Shown: piece by piece, positions 55,901-64,000 of the stretch
How positions within the stretch are numbered: position 1 is the stretch's first letter
Layout of the letters: every line of letters begins with the position of its first letter
NCBI GenBank assembly: GCA_018287875.1
Contig: JAGVVL010000025.1
Span: 2,170,001 to 2,234,000, forward strand
DNA from: Nigrospora sphaerica
Lineage: Eukaryota; Ascomycota; Sordariomycetes; Amphisphaeriales; Apiosporaceae
DNA length: 64,000 bases
Direction: 5' to 3'
Notes under the pieces: generated by a model
The model's database searches: none
The model's input: the letters and a program-made list of their open reading frames with translations, nothing else
What the model was told of the DNA's origin: nothing
Made by a program: the position numbers and the translations under genes

Positions 55901-56161
55901 CGTCGCGGTTAGACACTGTTGCGGCAAAGTGTGGATGATGTAGTTGACGGTTCTCGCCTCGCAGGTCGACGGGGCAGCGGCGCCGGCGGCGGACTTGACG
56001 GTGGCATCCGGGGCAAGCCTGGCGGGGGTGGTGATGGTGGTGTCAGTAGTGGTGATGGTGGCGGACGCGGCCTCTCCCTGGGTATGCGACTGGGCGAGGG
56101 CGGGTAGCGTCAGCGAGAGCAGTGGGCAGACAATACGTTGCCAGTCCCTCAGAAGCCGCAT
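52961..56161 (-). CDS. SLP1: SUN-domain ER membrane protein, SLP1/osteopotentia type
   Basis: Type I membrane glycoprotein of the ER; the yeast homologue works with Emp65 to protect folding soluble ER proteins. It is a single exon of 1066 residues with ATG in good context (GCCACCATGC). A signal peptide is visible in residues 1-25 (VCPLLSLTLPALAQS). An acidic Pro-rich linker precedes the SUN domain at about residues 235-395 (FSYASFDAGATVLKTSPGAK, ENKDSYMLLECASPNKFFIVE-type core, HYGNEFYCPVSLLRVHG). A Ser/Thr/Pro-rich stretch, a coiled coil (about 645-755) and one membrane segment (about 758-780, VLLLGCLLVLVFSG) follow. The cytosolic tail is long and disordered, with poly-Gln and poly-Pro. The central SUN position rather than C-terminal separates it from nuclear-envelope SUN proteins. 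Confidence 0.93.
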   Translation of the reverse strand: MRLLRDWQRIVCPLLSLTLPALAQSHTQGEAASATITTTDTTITTPARLAPDATVKSAAGAAAPSTCEARTVNYIIHTLPQQCLTATPSPAAPTHPSASGSGPGPAPGHGSAAEQAAAAPADPPRESKSPPPGPADDDEHELDSDGNDLSTGAFMSFEEWKKKMLQKAGQEPLEARARKPHGEYPDGDLSSLGDEGEISLDFGAYSDRISDIASPGKPAPREQATPDSAEKVHYDEGLANVYRSKDAGKTCKERFSYASFDAGATVLKTSPGAKNSKAILVENKDSYMLLECASPNKFFIVELSEDIVVDTVVLANFEFFSSMIRQFRVSVSDRYPAKLEKWKVLGEFQARNSRDIQPFLIENPQIWARYLRIEILSHYGNEFYCPVSLLRVHGTRMLDSWKDHDPTDLELEEEESAKTLPEQSEETETVPEAVEEVEEPEPGQGNVIVSVEPVSRNHPHVEGTFLEHYFQTKPTCPSGDAPAASTSTSEAARVEAGDRPAGPQVTTEKSNRLADSIRSLTSALKPSEESSTADAMAPTPTAPTSKTSSPVPADNTTVAAVTSTSSVPADGTQARASSSSTKFTTPLSIKPSSNPPARSKTTSPGGAKPSSSKASPPKQPAASSSSSRNRNATATTSSPSASPTVQDSFFKQLTKRLQTLESNTTLSLQYIESQSKFLQEALSKLERRQVAKVDLFLDTLNKTVFSELRDLRVQYDQMWQSTVIALETHRDQSEREILAVSSRLGALADEVVFQKRMVILQSVLLLGCLLVLVFSGRLAGSGVELYYPSHILGAPSRLGSPVYPSTPKTATRGRPDRSPPSGLRESIEVDAGIDSSPPNPDLMPLNAGSRRAERSPTPEPEAVDAHQHTPGLPGKAAAPSGQRPPSQRAVSESGGLAYYQPPTPASLDLGYDSEPALTPHRDYFARSNSQQRPLSSSSSSVGLNPYEEPGPASPSSPSPSSPPQQQQQQQPPPPPQNQQHQHMGPYPDGEDLGAAAAAEERAAVALVNMNGANGTTRRAEEDAAHATAGIPDMALYRAARPPLSHAGSLRKEPLPVLPEDDRAESG
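53251..53273 (-). repeat. CAG repeat encoding poly-Gln in the SLP1-like tail
   Basis: Seven or so consecutive glutamine codons (CTG/TTG on the plus strand) next to poly-Pro codons, in the predicted cytosolic tail. Length variation would be tolerated. Confidence 0.85.
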
Positions 56162-57396
56162 GGTGGCGATAATGCATAGTTATCGTCGTCGACTCTGAGC
56201 TAGGTAACGTCCATTGGGAAGTGGACGGTCTGCTGCTGCGCCCGGCCAGGAGTAGGAGGGGGGGGGAAGCGAGGGATTGGAATGTGGTTGTTATCTGTCA
56301 TTTGGCGGATGACGAGCTGAATATCCGGGAAGTCCCAGCTTATGTCCAGGCTCGAAATGCCAGGTCTGGAGCTGGGTCTGTACCCGCCACCCACGCTCTC
56401 CATACCGTCTATGACCCCTGCACTTTTGGTTTTTTTCCCCCCATCCTAAATCGTAGTACCCCGTAAGCATTATTTACATACGATAGTTACCTACAAACTT
56501 CTCTATCTGCTGTTATCATTGACTAGCACGTACATACTTCAAGTAGATGCACGTGGAGACGCGTTCACTGCTGAGTGTCCCAAGGAGTGCGGATTGTATC
56601 GGAATATGAGAGTGTCGCCTGTTGACGTCGACTTACCGAGCTCCAGCCCCTCGCGGTTTCCCTCTCGTCCACCACCTACTCTACGTAGGTAGTAGGTACA
56701 ACTTTCTTTGCGCAAGTACCGACAAATGATCAACCGCCCTAAAATTACCTACTGGCCTGTGCGTACGACCCTGCGCCTCCATCCGTTGCCCGTTTCTCCC
56801 CACACCAATCCCCTTTGATACCGACCCCTAATATGCAACCAGCAGATAGTAGGCAGGCATTTACATCATCTCCATGCTGTCTGTACCTGCATACATGAAA
56901 CTTCCCCCTCCTTACTCTGATTCGCCCGTCATGCCCTCTTGAGGAGATATTATATGTCGATTAGCAGGGGACGGCAGGAGAAGCCTGCGCATTCCCCCTA
57001 TAGTATGTACCTTACTTGTTTTTGTCTCCCGCTCTCCCGCTCTCTCCCCCCTGGCTGCATATACTTCAGAAACCCTCCCTCTCCAAAACTTAGGAGCCAA
57101 GACGCGACTCGTGGCAAAGTGTCATGACATGCCACCAAAGCCTTTTCCCGTTCTGCAAGTCATCGACAGACAAAAGTCTAACTTATCCATCCGCGCCGGC
57201 TCGTGGCCACAAGGATGCTCGGCCAGCATTTCCCCTCTAGACTCCGGTGGAACTGGCCACGGTTGCCCGAAGAAACTTCTACGTAAAGTAGGCAAGTACA
57301 TAAGCAATGTAGGCGCTTTACATATGCGTTGTGCTTAACAAGGTCGAGTACTCACTTACACGAGCATACGGATTGCCATGACATGAACCAGCTATC
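56162..57396. other. Intergenic region upstream of the SLP1-like gene
   Basis: 1.2 kb containing the SLP1-like promoter and the 3' end of the acyl-CoA dehydrogenase gene. The centre (about 56450-57000) is relatively AT-rich with CTACGTAGGTAGTAGGTAC at 56681-56699. No gene is visible. Confidence 0.5.
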
Positions 57397-58716
57397 CTAA
57401 TAGCTCCGTGGAAGCCGCAGCACCTTCTCGCTAATATAGTTCATGATCATTTCTCGGCTGACGGGCGCGATGCGGGGGACAAGGCACTCGCGAAGCCAGC
57501 GTTCGACATCGTATTCGACGGCATAGCCCATGCCGCCGTGCGTCATGACGGCGCGCTCACAGGCGGCAAAGGCGGCCTCGGCCGCGAGGTACTTGGCGCT
57601 GTTGGCCGCCACGCCGACGGCGGCGGGCCGGATCGACTCGTCCTTCATGCTCGCGTCGTAGAGGCGCGCCGCGTGGTACGTGGCCAGCTTGGCTGCCTCG
57701 AGCCGCATGTAGGCGTCGGCGAGGGGGTGCGCGACGGCCTGGTTCATGCCGATGGGCCGCTGGAAGACGACGCGCTCGCGCGCGTACACGGCCGCCCGCG
57801 CCACGGCCGCGTAGCCCAGCCCCAGCGCCTCGCCCGCCAGCAGGCAGCGCTCGGCGTTCATGCCGTCGAGGATGACGGCGAAGCCCTGGTTCTCGGCCCC
57901 GACCAGCGTGTCGGCGGCGATGCGGTAGTTGTCGAAGAAGACCTCGTTGGCGTCGACGGCCCGGCCGCCCATCTTGTGGATCCGGCGCATGTCGAGGCCC
58001 GCCGCGCTGCGGTCCAGGTCGATGCAGAAGACGGACAGCCCCTCGCTCGGTTTCGCCACCGACTCCAGGGGCGTCGTGCGGGCGAGCAGCATCATCTTCC
58101 GCGCCACCTGGGCGCAAGTGATCCATATCTTCTGGCCCGTCACGCTGTAAGCCCCGTCGTCTAGCTTCCTGGCCGCCGTCCGCAGCCGCAGCGTGTCGAG
58201 GCCCGTGTTCGGCTCCGTCACGCCGAAGCAGGTCCGCCACTTGCCCGAGATGATGTTGGGGATCGTGCTCTCCAGCTGCTCCCGGCTCCCGAACCGGGCC
58301 AGCGGCTGCGTGGCGTAGACGTTGGCGTGGATGGACTGCGCGCCCGCCATGCCCGCCCCGGACTCGGCGATGGTCTGCATCATCATGACGGCCTCGGAGA
58401 TGCCCAGCCCGGCCCCGCCGAGGGCCTCGGGGAGCGCTATGCCCAGCCATCCGTCCCTGGCCAGCGCGGCGTGGAAGTCGCCAGGGTCTTCTTCCCGCCG
58501 GTCCTTCTCCCGCCAGTACGAGTTGGGGAACCGCGCACACAAGGCGGCCACGGCCTCCCGCACTGTCATCTGGTTCTCAGTGAAGCCCGTCGTCTCCATG
58601 ATGTTCCGGCTTGCCGTGGCCGAGAAGGCCCGGCGACGGCCCGCGCCGGCTCGGCCTCCCAGGGCACGCACGGCCGTGGTGGCCGTCGCGCAGCATCGCC
58701 CTGGCAGCCAAGCCAT
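57397..58716 (-). CDS. Acyl-CoA dehydrogenase family flavoprotein
   Basis: FAD-dependent enzyme that introduces the alpha-beta double bond in an acyl-CoA; substrate chain length is not predictable here. It is a single exon of 439 residues from the ATG at 58716. The N-terminus MAWLPGRCCATATTAVRAL with repeated Arg and no acidic residues is a likely mitochondrial targeting peptide. The N-terminal helical domain covers about 60-165. The FAD/acyl-contact strand region has CFGVTEPNTGLDTLRLRT and GQKIWITCA. The C-terminal helical domain includes RVVFQRPIGMNQAVAHPLAD and THGGMGYAVEYDVERW, where the Glu after YAV is at the usual catalytic-base position. No peroxisomal SKL-type end is present. The longer frame to 58833 starts upstream without targeting features, so I chose the internal ATG. 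Confidence 0.92.
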   Translation of the reverse strand: MAWLPGRCCATATTAVRALGGRAGAGRRRAFSATASRNIMETTGFTENQMTVREAVAALCARFPNSYWREKDRREEDPGDFHAALARDGWLGIALPEALGGAGLGISEAVMMMQTIAESGAGMAGAQSIHANVYATQPLARFGSREQLESTIPNIISGKWRTCFGVTEPNTGLDTLRLRTAARKLDDGAYSVTGQKIWITCAQVARKMMLLARTTPLESVAKPSEGLSVFCIDLDRSAAGLDMRRIHKMGGRAVDANEVFFDNYRIAADTLVGAENQGFAVILDGMNAERCLLAGEALGLGYAAVARAAVYARERVVFQRPIGMNQAVAHPLADAYMRLEAAKLATYHAARLYDASMKDESIRPAAVGVAANSAKYLAAEAAFAACERAVMTHGGMGYAVEYDVERWLRECLVPRIAPVSREMIMNYISEKVLRLPRSY

Positions 58717-60430
58717 ATCTTTTTCTTGCGGCCGTCTAGGAGGCGGGGTCCGGAATGGCACTCCAGAGGCAGTGCACCAGGAGATGGAGAGGTAAGAACC
58801 AACACTGTTCACACGCGTCTTCGAGCGCCTCAAAGACTTGGGCTGTGCTTATGGGCTATCAACAAAGGTGGAATACGGCGAAACGAAGAACGGGGCACAT
58901 GTGGCTCTCGTTGCGGGGGGGGAATCATTCAATACCGAGCACGCGGCAAGTTACCGGGCGCCTATACTCTTTCCGGAGTGGAGCATCCCCGCACCCCGCA
59001 GTTGGACCGATATAGTTCGAGTCTTGGGTGGTTGCCAAACAGGGGTCGTCAGCAAGTGGACCTCGGCTGACCTCGGTGGCTGTGGTGGTGACGGCACCCC
59101 GGACTCAGGATTTGGTGTCCTGGCCGTATCAGAGCCGAGTCGTTGCTTGGTTGAGCTCTCGATGTCCCGAGGAAGCTAGCGACCTATACGTCTTCTCCCC
59201 GTCATCCGTTCCGGCACACGGAAAACCCTCCCATGATTTACCGCCCGGAGCTGTTCACGAGGAGCCGCGGCGGGGCGGCTGGGCGGCATGGCCAACGCCA
59301 AGGTCCACGGACAGGCACGGCGTCTGGCCCGCACCCGCAGCTCCGGGCCCGTGGACGGTGGACCGAGGTCGGGACGCCGCAGGGCCCCGTGCCGGCCCTG
59401 TTGTCGCCCGGCGTCGCGACGACGTCGCGGACCCGCATGGACGACGTGCCGGTTCCTCGGCCAGCAGAGCCGGGCCCTCCTGGCTGAGCTGGGCGTCGAG
59501 GACGAACGAGGTTCGCCAGGCGAGTAGATGATTAAAGATGTAGGTCAGTAACCAGGCCGATGGTCCGCCCGTAGTATGAATGCCACGCCTTGCTCCCGTC
59601 GTTCACAATGGCGTGCCCGGTCCGGCGAGGGCCGGTATAATCGGGATGCCTTGTCAACGACGCAAATCTAGGGGGCGGAGTCGGGGTGTAGATAACGGAC
59701 CGGTGCCGACAGGCTCAACACGGCCGAGGGACCCCCGACCCCAACGCGCACGCCCACGCCCACGCGAATTCCAGGCAGGGACATCACGGCCAGACCGCCC
59801 AGCGTATCTATCGTCTCTACGAACTTCCCATCGGCCCGTTGTGATGGCTACTGGGTCCGGTAGTGGTATATACTGAAGCTGGCGGGCCCTCCGAAGCGCA
59901 AGATTGGAGCCGGCGAAACCCGGCGCGGAACCCCTCACCGGCAACGTTCCCGGTCCAGCCCCAGCCTCTGGGTTCCGCCCCCGGTCTAGCCAGTTCCCTA
60001 TTCTGGCCTGCCAACCTGCCATTGGGCCCATGATCCCCCTCTTGGCTTGTATAGTCCAAGACTACAGCTGTATCGCGGCTCCGCTCTCCCCAGCATGACC
60101 GCCACGGTCGCCCCACCTCATTCGTCGGCCGTTGGGCGCCCCGGCAGTCGCCAGCCCCTCGAAGGGACAGCAGAGGCCAAAGGCAGGGGTTCCCGGCCTC
60201 GTCCCTGGGAGCGTCGCCGCTCGGCCTGCGGTGTGGTATGATGTAACATCGGGGGGAGGGTCGGAGAGAGAGAGAGCGGAAGAGTGGGAGTGTGTTGGAG
60301 AAGGAGAGGGAGGGGGAGGGAAAGGCCTACCTATAAAGAAGCCTATCCGCTCCCGCGGCGCCGTCGGCCTCGCCCAGCCGCCCACGCGCGAACAAGCACC
60401 GACGTCCTCCCTCCCCCCCCAACGTTCACA
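58717..60430. other. Divergent region between the acyl-CoA dehydrogenase and the secreted-protein gene
   Basis: 1.7 kb with promoters of two divergent genes. The last 200 bp before 60431 are purine-rich then pyrimidine-rich and contain a TATA box. Overlapping frames (up to 167 codons plus and 504 codons minus, the latter antisense to the next gene) are GC-bias artefacts. Confidence 0.5.
60332..60338 (+). promoter_or_regulatory. TATA box of the 554-residue secreted-protein gene
   Basis: TATAAAG about 95 bp upstream of the ATG at 60431, preceded by a long GA-rich tract and followed by a C-rich leader. Confidence 0.55.
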
Positions 60431-62475
60431 ATGCTGGCGCGCAACCACTGGATCTCGGCGGGCCTCGCGGGCCTGCTCGTCGCAGCGGCCGGCGTGCGCG
60501 GCGTCGAGATGAACGAGCACAGCCAGTCGCTGCTCGACGACTCGATGTCCTTCCTCGACGACATCTACGACGCCAAGGCCGGGTACCTCAACTACTTCTA
60601 CTACCCGCAGGCGGCGGCGCGGCACGAGACGCGCTCGTCGGTCTGGTACGCCACGGGCCTGCTGCAGCGCAACCGCGGCGGCGACACGGCCGAGGCGGTC
60701 AAGATCATCCGCAACGTCATCGCCGGCCAGGCGCAGGACCCGGCGGACCAGTGGTTCGGCGACTACACGGTCTACCCGGAGCAGCCGACGGTCGGGCGCG
60801 GCGACTACGCGCCGCGCATCTACAACAGCTGGGACCCCAACTGGCGCGGCTTCATCGGCACCAACCTCATCGTCATCTACGAGGAGTTCGGCGCGCTGCT
60901 GCCCGCCGACGTCAAGGAGCTCATCGTGGCGAGCCTCTACAACGCCACCGTGGGCGACAGCTACCGCGTCGGCGGCGTCGACGGCGACAACCTGTACCCG
61001 TGCTACAGCAACCCGTGGATCATGCGCGCGGCGGCGGCGGGCTGGACGGGCCGCCGCCTCGGCGACGCCAACATGACGGCGGCGGGCGAGGCCGACGCCG
61101 CCGCGCTGCTCGCCCTCTTCGACCGCAACGGCACGCTGAGCGAGTTCAACAGCCCGACGTACGCCGGCGTCTCGCTCTACGGCCTCACGCTGTGGGCCAA
61201 GTACCTGCCCGGCGACTCGCTCATGGGCGCCCACGGCGCGCGCCTCGTGCGCGCCGTCTGGGACACGTCGGCGCGCCTCTACAACGCCAACCTGCGCAAC
61301 CTCGCCGGGCCCTGGGACCGCGCCTACGGCTACGACATGAACCTCTACGTCGGCATCTTCAACCTCTACATCTGGTCCCTCGTCGGCAAGGACCGCGCCC
61401 CCGTCCAGGCCCGCCCCTGGGCCATGGCCCACGCCGACGACTACGAGTACGCGCCCCTCATCGCCGTCCTCGCCCCCTTCCACGACTCGCTCGTGCCCGC
61501 CGAGACGCGCGCCCACTTTGAGGCTTTCGTCGGCGGCGAGCGCATGTTTGTAAGTTTTGGCCCTCCCTTGTTTCACCCCGTCCCCGAGGGCGACGACGCC
61601 CGCGGCCAGACTGGGGCAAAAAAAAAAAAAAAAAAAGACACTGACCTTGTTTGTCCCCCCAGGAAACGGCCGCCTTCTCGCCGCCGCACGACCGCGTGCC
61701 CCGCAACATCACGGCCTGGGTCGCGCCGCAGCTGACCATCGGTGCCCAGTCCTTCGATATGAACGTCGTGGGCGGGCCGGCCAAGAACCCTTCGCAGTGG
61801 ACGCCGGCGGTCGCGCAGTGTAAGTTTTTGTCTATTTTCCTCGTTTCCCCCCTCCGTTTTCGCAGGGAAAGAGAGGAAACCGCCAAAAAAGGAGAGGAGG
61901 ACGAGCTGACCCGCCCTTTCCGCGCCTCAGGGTCCCGCGCCGACGGCTCCGTCGGATTCCTCGCCTTCGCGCCGACCGAGGCGGCCGTGGCGGCGACGGT
62001 GGCGCCGGGCGCGCTCTCGCTCGCGTACCCGCGCGGCAACGCCACGAGCGCCTTCACCTTCCTCGTGGCTGCCAACCCGCTCGTCGCCGGCGGCGGCCCG
62101 CGCGACCTCGCCGCCCTCGCCGACGTCGCCGGCGTCGCCCTCGGCCTCGACGCCGCCGCCTCGTCCGTCCACCCCGTGCCCGAGGTCTCCTTTTGCGGCC
62201 TCGTCGGCGGCAGCTGCAGCCCCAACCAGTGAGTCGTCCCCCCTTTCTCTTGCTTTTTGGGGGCGCCGTCTTTCCTCTCTCCTTGGGCAAAACGGGGAGA
62301 CAAATCTCCCCCGTCTCCCCATACGCCATCGGCAGCCCCTCTAGAAGTTCGTTCTCTGCTAACACCCCCGTGCCTTACCCCCAGCGGTTTCGAGTTCTGG
62401 AACTTCACCTTTGTCATGCCCGCCAACTGCTCGGAAACGCCCAGCATCCGCCTCACCTTCGAGCTGGATTCCTAA
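60431..62475 (+). CDS. Secreted glycoprotein with possible alpha/alpha-toroid fold, function unknown
   Basis: Predicted extracellular protein of 554 residues from four exons, 60431-61549, 61663-61819, 61931-62228 and 62385-62475, all GT-AG and in frame. A signal peptide covers about residues 1-24 (ISAGLAGLLVAAAGVRG). The first 370 residues are rich in helices with repeated aromatic and Gly positions (SSVWYATGLLQRN, NSWDPNWRGFIGTNLIVIYE, YGYDMNLYVGIFNLYIWSL), suggesting a helical toroid like six-hairpin glycosidases or polysaccharide lyases. The C-terminal part is beta-like and ends with a Cys-containing segment (FWNFTFVMPANCSE). At least six N-X-S/T sites are visible. I do not recognise the family, and no catalytic residue can be named. 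Wobble positions are almost all G/C. A run of about 19 A lies in the first intron. Confidence 0.85.
61618..61636. repeat. Run of about 19 A in an intron
   Basis: Homopolymer A tract in the first intron of the secreted-protein gene, about 26 bp before the acceptor. Its length is uncertain and it could affect splicing or polyadenylation. Confidence 0.85.
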
Positions 62476-63047
62476 GGTTTGCCCCGTCTCGAGGGGCGGA
62501 AAGAGGGGGAAACGGCCCTAGACGACGTCTGTTTAGACGCGCGAGCCCAAAATTCTCCCTCCCTCTCTGTGTACACCGTACCGGCAGAAAAAGGGTTGCG
62601 AAGCCCCGTTGCCCACTGCGAATGGCAATTGCCCGTGTACCCATTCTAGTAGTCCCGGATGAACGTTATTTCCGGAATAATTGTTACTTGGTGTACAACC
62701 AGGTTTGCACATTGTTTTAATCCGTCCATGATAATTAAAATCAATGGGAGCTATACGAAAGGACTGTACCCCGTCCTTCCCAGCAACAGATGTGCAATGA
62801 ATGTTGACAGCCACCAAGGTTGAAGGATGGGCGAGATCTCTTAACACAGAAGCAGTCATCGGCCCAGTGCGCCAATTGGCATATTCTTGACTCCCAGTTC
62901 TGTCTACACCCGCTTCTATCCTGCCTTTTCCCCAGGCCGCACCTTCTAGCCCCTTTCTACCCTGGTCCTTACTCATCTATTGTCACGCGTACAATCTAGC
63001 ATGGCGGATCCCGACGCCCATACCCCATGATTCCCTCGAAAGACGCG
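62476..63047. other. Intergenic region between the secreted-protein gene and ADE13
   Basis: 0.6 kb of 3' flanking sequence for two convergent genes; AT-rich near 62650-62760, consistent with polyadenylation signals. No other feature is visible. Confidence 0.5.
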
Positions 63048-64000
63048 TTAAACATGAAGCTGAGCTGTCTCCGTCCCCAAGATCGCCTGCAAGTAGGGCG
63101 CCAGTTTCTTCATCACGGGCCCGCCCTTGCCGGCGTATCTCTGCACCAGCTCCGGGGCCCGGCCAACATACAGCTTGGGGTCCATCATGTTGTCAATGTC
63201 GCCCCAGACTGGTTGGAAGAATTCCGTCCGCTTGATGCGCTCCACTAGGTCGTTAGCGCCGCCCTCGTTCTTGACTACGGCGGCGGCCTGCTGCGATAGG
63301 ACGCGGATCTCTTCGTGGGCCTCCTGGCGGGAAACGCCGTTCGCGACGAGCTTCATAATGATGTTCTCGGTGATCATGAACGGCAGCTCCTCGCGGTTGT
63401 GGGCATCGATACGCTTGGGGTAAACGACCAGCCCGTTGGACACGTTGTCCAGGCTCAGCAGGATGGCGTCGGCCAGCAGAAACATTTCGGGAATGTCGAT
63501 ACGGCGGATGGCGCTGTCGTCGAGGGTGCGTTCCATCCACTGCGAAGCTAGCGTGCCGGAAAAGTTGAGCGGCAGCGACATGAGCTTGCGGCCCAGACTC
63601 GCGATGCGCTCCGACCGCATGGGGTTGCGCTTGTAGGCCATGGCGGAGCTGCCGATCTGGTCCTTATCAAAAGGCTCCTCCATCTCCTTCATGTTGGCGA
63701 GATGCCGGATGTCGCCAGCGATCTGCATGACCGTCGGCCCCAGCCCACACACGGCATTGGCCACATCGAGATCGACCTTGCGCGGGTACGTCTGGTACGT
63801 GATGTCGTAGCAGGACGGGAAGCCGGCCTTCTCGCACAGCAGCTGGTTCAAGCGGTCGATCTTCTGGCCATCACCGCCGAAGATTTCGAGAAAGCTCGCT
63901 TGCGTGCCCGTGGTGCCCATGGCGCCCCGGAAGCGCAGTCGGCTCCGCACCACCTCGAGGTTCTCGAGGTCCATCATGAGCAGCTGCACCCATTGTGATA
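63048..64000 (-). CDS. ADE13: Adenylosuccinate lyase, 5'-truncated by the window edge
   Basis: Purine-pathway enzyme that releases fumarate from SAICAR and from adenylosuccinate. The visible 316 C-terminal residues are about two thirds of the usual 480; the frame continues past the window end (SQWVQLLMMDLENLEVV). The family signature is present as GSSAMAYKRNPMRSE, with the catalytic Ser in the flexible loop, near 63610-63660. RGAMGTTGTQASFLEIFGGD is the conserved substrate-binding segment. The end QRYAGKGGPVMKKLAPYL matches the family's C-terminal helices. No intron is present in the visible part. Confidence 0.97.
   Translation of the reverse strand, partial: SQWVQLLMMDLENLEVVRSRLRFRGAMGTTGTQASFLEIFGGDGQKIDRLNQLLCEKAGFPSCYDITYQTYPRKVDLDVANAVCGLGPTVMQIAGDIRHLANMKEMEEPFDKDQIGSSAMAYKRNPMRSERIASLGRKLMSLPLNFSGTLASQWMERTLDDSAIRRIDIPEMFLLADAILLSLDNVSNGLVVYPKRIDAHNREELPFMITENIIMKLVANGVSRQEAHEEIRVLSQQAAAVVKNEGGANDLVERIKRTEFFQPVWGDIDNMMDPKLYVGRAPELVQRYAGKGGPVMKKLAPYLQAILGTETAQLHV

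Noticed and set aside
60062..61576. 504-codon minus-strand frame antisense to the secreted-protein gene
   Set aside because: Same GC3 artefact; the plus strand has a signal peptide, splice sites and helical pattern.

Overview
This window comes from a filamentous ascomycete (Pezizomycotina, most likely a Sordariomycete). The genes carry short introns (about 50-170 bp) with fungal splice signals and CTAAC/CTGAC branch sites. Coding regions are GC-rich, and the gene set is typical of a filamentous fungus: HAP5, APC4, SEC15, a Mei2-like protein, an SLP1-type SUN protein and a NACHT/STAND protein. I rebuilt exon structures by hand from reading frame and splice signals. Where I say introns keep the frame, I checked that the exon lengths sum to a whole number of codons. 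I found no tRNA, rRNA, CRISPR array or intact transposon.

Layout. 0-8 kb: a myotubularin phosphatase (YMR1, -), ribosomal protein S3 (+) and a NIPA-type membrane transporter (-). 8-14.3 kb: a gene-poor stretch with microsatellites and a decayed tandem duplication. 14.3-21 kb: an accessory-looking block with a NACHT/STAND (NLR-like) gene (+), a small secreted glycine-rich protein (+) and a PTR2 peptide transporter (-). 21-26 kb: a second gene-poor stretch. 26-29.3 kb: a large acidic protein of unknown function with a Glu/Gln repeat array (-). 30.7-39.4 kb: delta-COP (RET2, +), APC subunit 4 (+), a broken zinc-type alcohol dehydrogenase pseudogene (+) and the rRNA-processing factor FCF2 (-). 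42-46 kb: HAP5/NF-YC (+) facing SEC15 (-). 48.8-51.4 kb: a Mei2-like RNA-binding protein (+). 53-56.2 kb: an SLP1-like SUN-domain ER protein (-). 57.4-64 kb: an acyl-CoA dehydrogenase (-), a secreted 554-residue protein of unknown function (+) and the 3' part of ADE13 (-, cut by the window end).

The genes are independent transcription units, not an operon or an obvious metabolic cluster. Several serve shared processes: vesicle traffic (RET2, SEC15, YMR1), ER membrane biology (SLP1), cell cycle and meiosis (APC4, Mei2-like) and ribosome production (RPS3, FCF2).

The most interesting signals are: (i) probable GC-AG introns in two genes, one with a textbook GCAAGT donor; (ii) splice sites in HAP5 and SEC15 where two overlapping choices give different C-termini; (iii) very small exons, including a RET2 first exon that is only the ATG; (iv) an alcohol dehydrogenase pseudogene with three independent lesions beside a 15-G run; and (v) an NLR-like gene followed by a small glycine-rich secreted protein in a gene-sparse neighbourhood.
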